Below are positions 42,188 through 51,891 of a stretch of DNA of 64,000 nucleotides, one piece after another (within the stretch, counting starts at the first letter, position 1; every line of letters starts with the position of its first letter). The stretch is from Roseateles sp. XES5. Its GTDB lineage: Bacteria > Pseudomonadota > Alphaproteobacteria > Rhizobiales > Rhizobiaceae. The notes beneath the pieces were generated by a model that worked only from the letters and a program-made list of their open reading frames with translations, had not been told where the DNA came from and did no database searches. The stretch spans positions 2,941,501-3,005,500 of the forward strand of contig NZ_CP084752.1 of assembly GCF_020535545.1 (NCBI RefSeq). The letters run 5' to 3'. Both the position numbers and the translations under genes were made by a program.

Positions 42188-42946
42188 CTAGAGGCGGTAG
42201 CGATTGACGTTGAGCATGAAGCCATCGCCCTTGTAGACGGACTTCACATATTCGACGGCCTGGTCGGTGTCGGTCACGGTCACGCGCCAGACGGTCAGCA
42301 CCGGCGCACCGGGTGCGATCTTCAGATGGGCCGCTTCCTCGGCTGTGGCTGCCGTGGGTTCGAACAGCGCGTCCGTCCATGTGGGCACGATGCCCCAGGT
42401 CGCCGCCATCTCGGCGTAGAGCGAGCCACCCTCGAACATCGCCCGGCTTGCCGAGGGATAGAGCGCAGCCGGCAAGTAGGCATCCTCCAGCGCTACCGGA
42501 TTGCCGTCGATGCTGCGTACGCGGCGCAGGAAAAGGAAGTCCGGACCGCTTTCACCTTCGGTCTGGAGGTGCTTGCGGAAGGAGGGCGAGAGGGCTTGGC
42601 CTTCTTCGTAGGCGACGATGAGCGAGCCGGGTTCCGCGCCGAGCTTGCGCACTTCCGTCGTGAAGCTGTGGAAGCCGGAGACACCCTTCATGCGCGAAGC
42701 GGTGCTGAAATAGCCGCGGCCATGCTCGCTATAGATGACGCCACGGGTTTCGAGCTGCTTAAGGGCCTGGCGGATGGTGACACGGGAGACGCCGAATTCA
42801 CGCGAAAGCTCTCCTTCCGAAGGCAAGGCGAAGTGCGCGCCGTTGCGGGCCTTCACCTCGTCGTCGAGAATTTCGGCCACCTGCATGTACATGGGAACGG
42901 CGCCGCTCTTGCGGATCGGTTTCTTTTTCAGCCATGTCTCGGTCAT
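42188..42946 (-). CDS. GntR/HutC-family regulator with UTRA domain
   Basis: 252 aa from ATG 42946 after AAAGGAAGAGCG. Winged HTH (VPMYMQVAEILDDEVKARNGAHFALPSEGELSREFGVSRVTIRQALKQLETRGVIYSEHGRGYF) and C-terminal UTRA effector domain (LFLRRVRSIDGNPVALEDAYLPAALYPS..). UTRA regulators (NagR, FrlR, PhnF, TreR types) sense small sugars or sugar phosphates. It heads the operon GntR-ROK-SIS; a 31-bp motif 36 bases upstream recurs between the GMC gene and the ABC transporter. Confidence 0.93.
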   Translation of the reverse strand: MTETWLKKKPIRKSGAVPMYMQVAEILDDEVKARNGAHFALPSEGELSREFGVSRVTIRQALKQLETRGVIYSEHGRGYFSTASRMKGVSGFHSFTTEVRKLGAEPGSLIVAYEEGQALSPSFRKHLQTEGESGPDFLFLRRVRSIDGNPVALEDAYLPAALYPSASRAMFEGGSLYAEMAATWGIVPTWTDALFEPTAATAEEAAHLKIAPGAPVLTVWRVTVTDTDQAVEYVKSVYKGDGFMLNVNRYRL

Positions 42947-42981
42947 CGCTCTTCCTTTCTCTTGAGGGCGGTCAAGCCGAT

Positions 42982-43012
42982 AGTCTCTAACATGTCGAGA
43001 CAAGTCGGCAAG
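42982..43012. promoter_or_regulatory. Candidate GntR operator, site 1
   Basis: A 31-bp element containing TAACATGTCGAGACAAGTC, with a TGT-N4-ACA dyad, 36 bases upstream of the gntR start. It matches 25 of 31 bases with the site at 44772-44802. Confidence 0.65.
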
Positions 43013-43039
43013 CGCGCCATTAAGAGTTTCCCTCCGCCC

Positions 43040-44638
43040 TCAGCGCCGCGTCAGGGTTGCGGCGATCTTTTCCGCTGCCATGATGATGGGACCGTTGATG
43101 TTGGCTGAAGGCACCCGGGGCAGGATCGAGCCGTCGACGATGCGCAGCTTCTCCAGCCCGTGCACGCGGCCGGTGGAATCGGTGACGGCATGGTCGTCCG
43201 TGCCCATGCGGCAGGTGCTCGTCGGATGGTGCTCGGTATTGGCGACGGTTCGCAGCCATGCCTCGATCTCGGTATCCGAAGCCTTGATATCAGGCGTATC
43301 GACCGATTGGCCGCGATAGCGACTCCAGGCCGGCTGATGAGCCATTTCCAGTGTCTTGCGAATACCGTCGATCATTTCCAACGTATCGCGCCGGTCGGTG
43401 AGGTAGTTGAAGCGGATGGACGGTTTTGCAGCAGGATTTGCGGATTTGAGCGCGATCCGGCCGCGGCTGTAGGGCCGCATCTGACTGACGAAATACTGGA
43501 AACCGTCGGAGATCGTCACCTTGCCGGACTGGAAATCAGCGAGGAACGGCAGGAACTCGTGCTGCATGTTGAAATATGGCACGCTCTCGCTGCTCTTGAA
43601 GAAAGCGCCGACCTCGAAAAAGTTCGTAGCGCCGAGGCCGCGCTTGAACAGCAACCATTCGATGCCGAGTTTTAGCCGGCCGACCATGTTGAGTTGCCGG
43701 CGGATGGAGACGCCCCCCGGCGAGGTGAAACGTAGTGGCGCGACGACGTGGTCCTGTAGATCTGCCCCGACACCGGGCAGATGGATAGCGCTGGCGATGC
43801 CATGGTCCTTCAGCGCGTCGCGGTCGCCGACACCGGAGAGCATGAGCAGATGCGGCGAGCCGACCGTGCCCGCCGAAAGGATGGTTTCGCGGGCGGCGCG
43901 GAGCGTCTTGCGCTCGCCGCGCTGGACGAGCGCCACGCCCGTCGCCGTGCGGCCGTCGAGAAGGATTTTTTCGACGAGGCAGCCGGTCATGACGGTCAGG
44001 TTCGGACGGTTTTTCGCCGGCGTCAGATAGGCAAGGCTCGTGCTGCAGCGTACGCCGTCGCGGATGGTCGCCTGGGTGATGTGAACGCCATCCTGCGCGC
44101 CGCTGTTGTAGTCTCCGGCATCACGCAGACCGAATTCCTGGCCCGCGGTAAGGAACGTGCGGTAGAGCGGGTGATCGGCCTTGCTTCGCACAACGCTGAT
44201 CGGACCATTGCCGCCACGCATCGGATCGCGCCCGCCCTCGAAGCTTTCAAGCTTCTTGAAGAAGGGCAGGCAATCCTCGAAACTCCAGCCCTCGACGCCG
44301 AGTTCGCGCCAACCGTCATAGTCCTCTCTTGCGCCGCGCACGAAAACCATGCCGTTGATCGAGGAACTGCCGCCAAGGCCGCGGCCGCGCGCCTGGCCGA
44401 TGCTGCGGCCATGCAGTTCCGCTTCCGGCTCGCTTTCGAATTTCCAGTTGTAGCGATCGCTTTCGATAGGGAAGGTCAGCGCCGCCGGCATCTGGATGAA
44501 GATGCTGCGGTCACTCGGGCCGGCCTCGACGAGGCAGACAGAAACGGCCGGGTCTGCGCTCAGCCGGTTGGCCAGCACGCAGCCTGCAGAGCCTGCGCCG
44601 ACGATGACATAGTCGAATTCTTGGGTGCTCTTGCTCAT
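43040..44638 (-). CDS. GMC-family oxidoreductase (choline dehydrogenase-like)
   Basis: 532-aa FAD enzyme from MSKSTQEFDYVIVGAGSAGCVLANRLS (dinucleotide fold GAGSAG at 14-19), after GAAGAGGACGAG. GGSSSINGMVFVRGAREDYDGW is the GMC signature 1 and SAGTVGSPHLLMLSGVGD signature 2; the catalytic His lies in NTEHHPTSTCRMG near the C-terminus, followed by the second FAD block LRIVDGSILPRVPSANINGPIIMAAEKIA. GMC enzymes oxidise alcohols and sugars. It is divergent from the sugar ABC transporter and shares its promoter region and operator, so it probably acts on the imported carbohydrate. Confidence 0.93.
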   Translation of the reverse strand: MSKSTQEFDYVIVGAGSAGCVLANRLSADPAVSVCLVEAGPSDRSIFIQMPAALTFPIESDRYNWKFESEPEAELHGRSIGQARGRGLGGSSSINGMVFVRGAREDYDGWRELGVEGWSFEDCLPFFKKLESFEGGRDPMRGGNGPISVVRSKADHPLYRTFLTAGQEFGLRDAGDYNSGAQDGVHITQATIRDGVRCSTSLAYLTPAKNRPNLTVMTGCLVEKILLDGRTATGVALVQRGERKTLRAARETILSAGTVGSPHLLMLSGVGDRDALKDHGIASAIHLPGVGADLQDHVVAPLRFTSPGGVSIRRQLNMVGRLKLGIEWLLFKRGLGATNFFEVGAFFKSSESVPYFNMQHEFLPFLADFQSGKVTISDGFQYFVSQMRPYSRGRIALKSANPAAKPSIRFNYLTDRRDTLEMIDGIRKTLEMAHQPAWSRYRGQSVDTPDIKASDTEIEAWLRTVANTEHHPTSTCRMGTDDHAVTDSTGRVHGLEKLRIVDGSILPRVPSANINGPIIMAAEKIAATLTRR

Positions 44639-44771
44639 CTCGTCCTCTTCGTCTCGGCGCGCGCCGATAATCTGGCCCTTCTCGCTGCCTGGTGAAACCG
44701 TCTGGGGCGGGCTCTCCGCTGTTTGACGCTTTTGCTCTGGCACTAGACAGGGCTTCAGGCCTGTGATAGCC

Positions 44772-44802
44772 AGTCTTTAACATGTAGTAACAAGTTGTCA
44801 AG
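44772..44802. promoter_or_regulatory. Candidate GntR operator, site 2
   Basis: A 31-bp element with TTTAACATGTAGTAACAAGT, 25/31 identical to site 1 at 42982-43012, between the divergent GMC and transporter genes and 46 bases before the binding-protein start. It links both units to the GntR regulator. Confidence 0.65.
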
Positions 44803-44848
44803 TGAACAACATGCTGCATGGGGATCAAAACCAACTGGGAGCATGATC

Positions 44849-46180
44849 ATGAAACGAAGGGCATTCATCGCGCTGACGGCCGCGTCCGTCGCCTTCACGC
44901 TGTCAACGAGCGCGTTCGCCATCGATTGGAAGCAGCAGTCCGGGCAGGAAATCACCGTGCTGCTCAGCGAGCATCCGTGGACGGCCGAACTGCGCAAGCA
45001 TGTCGGGGAGTTCGAGGCGGAGACCGGCATCAAGGTCAAGATCGACGCCTTTGCGGAAGATCTCTATTCGGACCGCATGAACCTGGCGGTGCGGTCGGCG
45101 GACTCCGTTGCCGACGTCTACATGATCCAGATGGACTCGGCGCTCTATACGCAGTGGGAAGCCGGTGTCGTCGAGCCGCTGACGCCCTATCTCGACGACG
45201 CGGCCAAGACCGATGCCGATTACAATCTCGCCGACTATCCGGAAGGGTTCCGCGCCGGTGCGTCCTTCCCGGTCGGCGAGCCCAATCCGCAGCTCTATGC
45301 GATCCCGATCTCGTTCGAGGCCTATACGCTCTTCTACAACAAGGAGCTCGTCGAAAAATATCTCGGTGGCAAGGTGCCGGCGACGATGGCTGAACTGATC
45401 GCGGCGGCAAACGAGATCAGCGCCAAGGGCGAAGGCAAGGTGTTCGGCGCCTCGATGCGCGGCAAGCGCTCGGCCGAGCTGGTCGACACGATGACGGGCA
45501 TCGTGCTCGACGCCTGGGGCAACGGGCCGGCCGATCTTCCCTACAACATCTGGTTCGACGGTGACTGGTCGAAGCCGCGCTTCAACGATCCGCGCATCGC
45601 CAAGGGCCTCTCCTATTATGCCGGCCTGCTGAAAGCGGGGCCGCCGAGCGCGCTGTCCTATGGCTGGGAGGATGCGAGCCGCTTCTTCTCGCAGGGCAAC
45701 GCCGCCTTCTTCGTCGATGCCTCGGTCTTCGGTCCGGGCTTCGAGGATGCCAAGACCTCGGCCATCGCAGGCAAGGTCGGCTATGCGCCGCTGCCGGCCT
45801 CCACGGGCGACATCGGCTATAGCGGGCACTGGTCCTGGGGTATTTCGATCGCGAAGAATTCGCCGAAGAAGGACGCCGCCTGGCTCTTCGTGCAGTGGGC
45901 GACGAACAGGAAGATGACGGCGGCGCTGGGTGTCGCAACCGGCGGTGCGCCACGCGACTCCGCCTGGGCCGATCCTGATTACGTCAAGGCGCTCGACGCC
46001 GGCTATGTCGCAGCGGTGAAGACCCAGATGCAGCATACCCGTCCGACCTCGGTCTTCCGCCAGGGTTGGAACGACGTCGTGCTCATGATCGTCGATGCCA
46101 TCCACCAGATCTACCAGGGCACCTCGCCTGAGGACGCGGTGGCCGAACTCCAGACCAACGTGCAGGACACGCTCGAATAG
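44849..46180 (+). CDS. Sugar ABC transporter substrate-binding protein (family 1)
   Basis: 443-aa periplasmic protein. ATG 44849 is 8 bases after CTGGGA; signal peptide MKRRAFIALTAASVAFTLSTSAFA. ITVLLSEHPWTAELRKHVGEFEAETGIKVKIDAFAEDLYSDRMNLAV is the CUT1-type N-lobe, and GYSGHWSWGISIAKNSPKKDAAWLFVQWATNRKM the C-lobe hinge. It binds a mono-, oligo- or amino sugar; the ligand is unknown but should be the substrate of the neighbouring ROK/SIS/GMC enzymes. Confidence 0.92.
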   Translation: MKRRAFIALTAASVAFTLSTSAFAIDWKQQSGQEITVLLSEHPWTAELRKHVGEFEAETGIKVKIDAFAEDLYSDRMNLAVRSADSVADVYMIQMDSALYTQWEAGVVEPLTPYLDDAAKTDADYNLADYPEGFRAGASFPVGEPNPQLYAIPISFEAYTLFYNKELVEKYLGGKVPATMAELIAAANEISAKGEGKVFGASMRGKRSAELVDTMTGIVLDAWGNGPADLPYNIWFDGDWSKPRFNDPRIAKGLSYYAGLLKAGPPSALSYGWEDASRFFSQGNAAFFVDASVFGPGFEDAKTSAIAGKVGYAPLPASTGDIGYSGHWSWGISIAKNSPKKDAAWLFVQWATNRKMTAALGVATGGAPRDSAWADPDYVKALDAGYVAAVKTQMQHTRPTSVFRQGWNDVVLMIVDAIHQIYQGTSPEDAVAELQTNVQDTLE

Positions 46181-46193
46181 GCTGTCCTCCCAA

Positions 46194-46214
46194 GGGGCCG
46201 GCCCGTCCGGCCCC
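46194..46214 (+). terminator. Intra-operon stem-loop after sugar binding-protein gene
   Basis: Perfect 8-bp stem GGGGCCGG / CCGGCCCC (46194-46201 and 46207-46214) with a 5-nt loop, 13 bases after the stop, followed by ATCTTTCCCC. Likely a partial stop or stabiliser. Confidence 0.65.
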
Positions 46215-46244
46215 ATCTTTCCCCAAAGCAGGATCGTATCGACC

Positions 46245-47108
46245 ATGCGCCGAGACAAACATATCCGCTGGCTGATCGCGCCGGCCCTTGTGCTTCTGGC
46301 CGCCGGAACGCTCTATCCGGTCGTCTATGCCGGCTATCTCTCGTTGCTCCAATGGAACTGGGGCTCCGAGGCCAAATTCGTCGGGCTGCGGAATTTCGTG
46401 CGCATCCTGTCGGGCAGCGGTTTTCCGAAGGCGCTGTTCAACACCTTCTATTTCGCCGTCTTCGCCGTGGTGATCGAGACCTTGCTCGGTCTCGGCCTGG
46501 CACTCGCCATCAACCGCATCCGCATCGGTGCCGGCCTGATCCGTACCCTGATGATCCTGCCGCTGATGGTCTCGGGCATCGCGGTGTCGCTGATCTGGAA
46601 GGTCATGCTCGATCCGACGCTCGGCATCGTCAACTATCTGCTGTCGCTCGTCGGCATAGCCGGCCCCGCCTGGCTCGGCACGGTGCCGACCGCCATGCCC
46701 TCGATCATCATGATCGACACCTGGTGGCAGACGGCCTTCACCTTCATCATCCTCTCTTCCGCCCTGAAAAGCCTGCCGGCTGAACCCTTCGAGGCAGCGC
46801 GGCTGGAGGGGGCGACCGCGTTCCAGACCTTCCGCCACGTCACGCTGCCGATGCTAAAGCCGGTGCTGATCACCATCATCATCTTCCGCACCATCGATAC
46901 GCTGAAGGTCTTCGACATCATCTTCGGCACGACCGGCGGCGGGCCGCTGAGAGCCACGGAAAGCGTGCAGACGCTCGCCTACCAGACGGCCTTCAAATCC
47001 TACAAGTTCGGCGAGTCCGCGGCCATCGCCGTCGTCTTCTCGCTGATCATCCTGACGCTTTGCATCATCTACCTGATGATCGATACCGACGATGGAGAAA
47101 AGGCATGA
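46245..47108 (+). CDS. Sugar ABC transporter permease 1 (MalF type)
   Basis: 287-aa permease beginning MRRDKHIRWLIAPALVLLAAGTLYPVVYAGYLS. Six predicted spans; EAA loop PFEAARLEGATAFQTFRHVTLPMLKPVL. The start is the first ATG after the hairpin at 46194-46214. Its stop overlaps the second permease start (ATGA). It is part of the CUT1 importer controlled with the GMC/ROK/SIS genes. Confidence 0.93.
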   Translation: MRRDKHIRWLIAPALVLLAAGTLYPVVYAGYLSLLQWNWGSEAKFVGLRNFVRILSGSGFPKALFNTFYFAVFAVVIETLLGLGLALAINRIRIGAGLIRTLMILPLMVSGIAVSLIWKVMLDPTLGIVNYLLSLVGIAGPAWLGTVPTAMPSIIMIDTWWQTAFTFIILSSALKSLPAEPFEAARLEGATAFQTFRHVTLPMLKPVLITIIIFRTIDTLKVFDIIFGTTGGGPLRATESVQTLAYQTAFKSYKFGESAAIAVVFSLIILTLCIIYLMIDTDDGEKA

Positions 47109-47932
47109 CCGCGTCATCTTCCGCCCGCCGCCCGCTCTGGCCCTATGCGGTCGCCATCGTCGCCGTCGCCGTCTCGCTGTTCCCGATCTTCTGGATCCTG
47201 ACCATCGCGCTGAAGACCCAGGTCGATGCCTTCGCCATGCCGCCGGTCTGGTTCTTCACGCCGGTCTGGGAGAATTTCGGCAAGGCCTGGTCCTCGACGG
47301 GCTTTTCGGGCGCCTTCTTCAACAGCCTGATCGTCTGCGCCATCGGCAACATGCTGGCGCTCGCCGCGGGCATTCCGGCCGCTTACTATCTCAACAAAAA
47401 GCACGTTCCCGGTCGCCGCACGATCCTGATCTGGCTCCTGATTTCCTACATGCTGCCGGAGTTCCTGTTCATCGTGCCGATGTACGTGCTCTTCCAGTCC
47501 GTCGGGCTCTATGACACGGTGATCGGGCTGGCGCTGATCTACCAGGTCTTCACGCTGCCCTTCACCATTTGGCTGCTGCGCGCCTTCTTCGCCGATATTC
47601 CCGAGGCGCTTGCCGAGGCGGCGCGGCTGGAGGGCGCAAGCACCCTCCGCATCGTCTGGACGATCTACGTCCCGATCGCAGCACCGGGCATCGCCGCCAC
47701 CGTCATCCTCAATTCCATCAAGATGTGGAACGAGTTGACGATTGCTCTGGCGCTGACCTTCGAGAAGGCGCAGACCGTGACGCTCGCCGTCGCCGGTTTC
47801 CGCGGCTACGCTTCCATCGATTGGGGCGCGATGTCGGCCGCCTCCATCATCATCATTCTGCCCATGGCGCTCTTCGCCATCCTGGCGCAGCGGCGCATCG
47901 TCCAGGGGCTCAGCCTCGGTGCGGTCAAGTAA
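47105..47932 (+). CDS. Sugar ABC transporter permease 2 (MalG type)
   Basis: 275-aa permease starting MTASSSARRPLWPYAVAIVAVAVSLFPIFWILTIALK; translationally coupled to permease 1 through ATGA. EAA loop EALAEAARLEGASTLRIVWTIYVPIAAPGIA. The C-terminus LAQRRIVQGLSLGAVK is typical of MalG-like proteins. It forms the heterodimeric channel with permease 1. Confidence 0.93.
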   Translation: MTASSSARRPLWPYAVAIVAVAVSLFPIFWILTIALKTQVDAFAMPPVWFFTPVWENFGKAWSSTGFSGAFFNSLIVCAIGNMLALAAGIPAAYYLNKKHVPGRRTILIWLLISYMLPEFLFIVPMYVLFQSVGLYDTVIGLALIYQVFTLPFTIWLLRAFFADIPEALAEAARLEGASTLRIVWTIYVPIAAPGIAATVILNSIKMWNELTIALALTFEKAQTVTLAVAGFRGYASIDWGAMSAASIIIILPMALFAILAQRRIVQGLSLGAVK

Positions 47933-47957
47933 GCCCGATCAAACAAGGAAAAAAGCC

Positions 47958-49088
<1,131 letters not shown>

Positions 49089-49124
49089 ATGTGAATTCTC
49101 TGGCGAGTGCCGAGGTGAAGAGCG

Positions 49125-49367
49125 ATGCCGACCTCACATGCGCGACTATTTTTAAAAGCGATTTTAGCCGTGTCGGCATTTTTTGCAGGGCCGGCAATGG
49201 CCTTGCAACCCTGCCCACCTCAAGACGAACTGCTGGCGAATGCGAAAGTGGTCGTCGAAGCGCGCGTAAAATCCCTGTCAATCGGCGACTCTGGCCTATT
49301 GTTGCCGATCAGCTCACGAATGGTACGGGCCGATTTGCAGATAGAGAGAGTGATTAAAGGTCAATAA
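49125..49367 (+). CDS. Short secreted protein, possibly truncated
   Basis: 80 aa starting MPTSHARLFLKAILAVSAFFAGPAMA, a good signal peptide, then LQPCPPQDELLANAKVVVEARVKSLSIGDSG and SSRMVRADLQIERVIKGQ and a stop. The mature 54 residues look like the first strands of a beta-rich domain and end abruptly; in-frame codons after the stop read on without family character. Either a very small secreted protein or the 5' fragment of a longer gene. It has few bases of separation from the upstream ATPase (36) but unrelated content. No function recognised. Confidence 0.5.
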   Translation: MPTSHARLFLKAILAVSAFFAGPAMALQPCPPQDELLANAKVVVEARVKSLSIGDSGLLLPISSRMVRADLQIERVIKGQ

Positions 49368-49465
49368 CATGCGGTGTGTCTCATCGGGCAGTCGCTGTCC
49401 CCCAGGTGTGCCATCGGTAAGCGTCGCAATCGCCCCGCATGCGGCCTCTGGCCGCCTTGCCGCCG

Positions 49466-50731
49466 CTAGACTTCGCCCTTCAGGGTTTCCTTCTGCGTGA
49501 TCAAGCGCGCCGAATGAAGTCCTGTCACGGCGGTCCATAACCAGCTCATCGCGACCGCGAGGCGGCTCCTGGTGCCGATCAGGAAGTAGATATGGGCAAG
49601 GCCCCAGATCCACCAGGCGAGCCATCCCTTCAGGCGGATCCGGCCCAGTTCGATGACCGCGGCGCTCGGGCCGATGGTGGCGAGATTGCCGAGGTGCCGG
49701 TAGCGGAAGGCTTTCGGGCTCGGCTTGCTTGAAAGGCGATCCCGGATGATGCCGGCGGCATATTTGCCCTGTTGCTTTGCGGCGGGCGCGATGCCGGGGA
49801 CCGGCTTTCCGTCCGGGCCGGTAACGAGCGCGGTGTCGCCGATCACGAAGATCTCCGGCATTCCCTTCACGGTCAGGTCCGGCTCGACGATGACGCGCCC
49901 GGCGCGATCCGTCGGGCAATCGAGCCATTGTCCTGCCTTCGACGCCTGGACGCCCGCCGCCCAGATCACCGTTTGCGCCGGCACGAACGTCTCGCCGATC
50001 CGTATCCCGTCCTCGCCGCAGGAGGTCACCGGTATTCCCGTCCGGATGGTGACGCCGATTTTTTCAAGGGCGCGTTCGGCATAACCGGAAAGGTCCGGGT
50101 GAAATGCCGGCAGGACGCGCGGGCCTGCCTCGACGAGAACGATCCGGCTGGTTCTGGTATCGATCGACCGGAATTCCTTGACGAGGGTGTGGTGCGCGAG
50201 CTGCGCGATGATGCCGGCCAGCTCGACGCCGGTCGGGCCGCCGCCGATGATGGCGAAGGTCAGGAGGGCTTCGCGCGCCTTCGGATCCGTCTCCAGTTCC
50301 GCGCGCTCGAAGGCGAGCAGGAGGCGCCGCCGGATGGTCGTCGCGTCCTCGAGGGCTTTCAGCCCGGGTGCATAGGGTTCCCACTCGTCGCGGCCGAAAT
50401 AGGCATGCCGCGCGCCGGTCGCCAGGATCAGCGTGTCGAAGGGGACCATGTGGCCGTCCCGCAGGACAACGCGCTTCTGCTCCCGGTCGATGCCGACGAC
50501 ATCGCCGAGGAGCGTGGAAATGTCGGGCCGATTGCGAAAGACGGAGCGGATGGGCCAGGCGATTTCCGATGTCGCGAGAAGCGTGGTCGCGACCTGATAG
50601 AGGAGGGGTTGGAACAGGTGGTGATTGCGGCGATCGATGATGGTGATCTCGATATCCGGATGCCGCAGGCTCCTGGCTGCTTGCATGCCACCGAAACCAG
50701 CGCCGACGATGACGACCTTGTGCTTGCGCAT
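49466..50731 (-). CDS. Type II NADH dehydrogenase (NDH-2)-like FAD oxidoreductase
   Basis: 421-aa flavoprotein. FAD fold VVIVGAGFGGMQAARSL (GAGFGG at 10-15), a second NAD(P)H fold FAIIGGGPTGVELAGIIAQL, FAD-binding IFVIGDTALV and AAKQQGKYAAG with the K-Q-x-G-x-Y-x-A block typical of NDH-2. The C-terminal LKGWLAWWIWGLAHIYFLIGTRSRLAVAMSWLW is the amphipathic membrane-anchoring region. It oxidises NADH and reduces quinone without proton pumping. Single gene; the direction and gap suggest its own promoter at 50732-50790. Confidence 0.93.
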   Translation of the reverse strand: MRKHKVVIVGAGFGGMQAARSLRHPDIEITIIDRRNHHLFQPLLYQVATTLLATSEIAWPIRSVFRNRPDISTLLGDVVGIDREQKRVVLRDGHMVPFDTLILATGARHAYFGRDEWEPYAPGLKALEDATTIRRRLLLAFERAELETDPKAREALLTFAIIGGGPTGVELAGIIAQLAHHTLVKEFRSIDTRTSRIVLVEAGPRVLPAFHPDLSGYAERALEKIGVTIRTGIPVTSCGEDGIRIGETFVPAQTVIWAAGVQASKAGQWLDCPTDRAGRVIVEPDLTVKGMPEIFVIGDTALVTGPDGKPVPGIAPAAKQQGKYAAGIIRDRLSSKPSPKAFRYRHLGNLATIGPSAAVIELGRIRLKGWLAWWIWGLAHIYFLIGTRSRLAVAMSWLWTAVTGLHSARLITQKETLKGEV

Positions 50732-50881
50732 GTCGAATCCTCTCCGGGAAATCTACCGGATCAAAGTCACAGCCCATCGCAGCCAGCAAGCGTTAATATC
50801 CCGCAGACCTTTGGAGGCAGCGGGCAACGCCGGCATGACGGCCATGAATGCGTCTTGTGGAGGCGTTCTGCTGCGACCGTC

Positions 50882-51880
50882 TCAGAGCGAACTGTCCAGG
50901 AAATACCACTGGTCCAGATGCGCCCGCACGACAGGTTCGATGGCGGCGTTGAGGTGGAGCATGTCTTCGAGGAAACGTTCGCCCGGCTTTTCCTCCGGGG
51001 GCAGGCGGATGGGGGCGAGGGCCCGGGCTTCGAAGCGGAAGCCTTCCGTGCGGATGTTGTACCAGGGGCAGATCGTCGCGTTCGTCATGCGCGCGAGGCG
51101 GATGATGAGGGCGATGTTGCCTTCCATATGGGGCGGACGGTCGAAGAAGGGGCCGCGGATGACGCCGCGGAAACCTTCGTCGCAGAAGGCGTTGACGACG
51201 CCGCCCTTCTGCAGGACCTTGAGGGCCGGGCGCACGCCCTGGAAGCCGGGCGGCAGGAACTGTACGCCGGTCTTCGTGCGTACGCGCCTGGCGATCCAGG
51301 CCTTCGCCCGTTCCGTCGGCGGCACATAGAAGGTGTGCGGCGAAACGTTGATCTTCTGCAGCAGGATCGGGCCGATTTCCCAATTGCCGAGATGCAGGCC
51401 GACGATGATCGTCGGCCCCGCGCGGACGGCCTGTTCGATGATTTCAAGGCCCTCGTAGCAGATGCGCTCGGGGTGGTCGATCATACGGGTGACGACGGAG
51501 AACTCCGTCATGATGCGGCCCTGCGACCGCTGGTTCTCGGCCACAAGGGCTTCGCACTCGGCTTCGGAGAGATCGGGGCGGAGCGTGCGGATCGTCGCGC
51601 GCGCCCGGTGCACCGCGACCTTGTGGAAGCGGGGAATGGCGAAGCGACCGAGCCAGCCGCCGAGGTTGGAGACAACATCCATCGGCAGCAGCTTCAGGGA
51701 ATAGTGGCCGAGGAGGTGGGCGGCGTTCCAGAGATTGTCCTTGACCCAATAGGTCAGGAAGCGCTGGCGCGCCTCGCGGCCGGCGAAAAGCGCCGACAGG
51801 CCCGGCCGGTCGCCGCTCGAAAAGAACCAGGCCTTGCGGCGGGCGAGGCCTTCGGCCTTGTGGGGCGGCTGGTCCGTCAC
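50882..51880 (-). CDS. LpxL/LpxM-type acyltransferase
   Basis: 332-aa member of the lauroyl/myristoyl-acyltransferase (HtrB) family. H163 and E168 in VGLHLGNWEIG form the H-x4-E catalytic motif, and GVVNAFCDEGFRGVIRGPFFDRPPHMEGN is the D-x-x-x-x-x-x-x-FFG-like downstream block. Such enzymes move a fatty acyl chain from ACP onto lipid A or another lipid. It starts 11 bases after the P450 stop on the same strand, so the two are co-transcribed, a pairing that suggests a modified lipid product rather than the core lipid A step. Confidence 0.88.
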   Translation of the reverse strand: MTDQPPHKAEGLARRKAWFFSSGDRPGLSALFAGREARQRFLTYWVKDNLWNAAHLLGHYSLKLLPMDVVSNLGGWLGRFAIPRFHKVAVHRARATIRTLRPDLSEAECEALVAENQRSQGRIMTEFSVVTRMIDHPERICYEGLEIIEQAVRAGPTIIVGLHLGNWEIGPILLQKINVSPHTFYVPPTERAKAWIARRVRTKTGVQFLPPGFQGVRPALKVLQKGGVVNAFCDEGFRGVIRGPFFDRPPHMEGNIALIIRLARMTNATICPWYNIRTEGFRFEARALAPIRLPPEEKPGERFLEDMLHLNAAIEPVVRAHLDQWYFLDSSL

Positions 51881-51891
51881 GGCGCGGCTCC

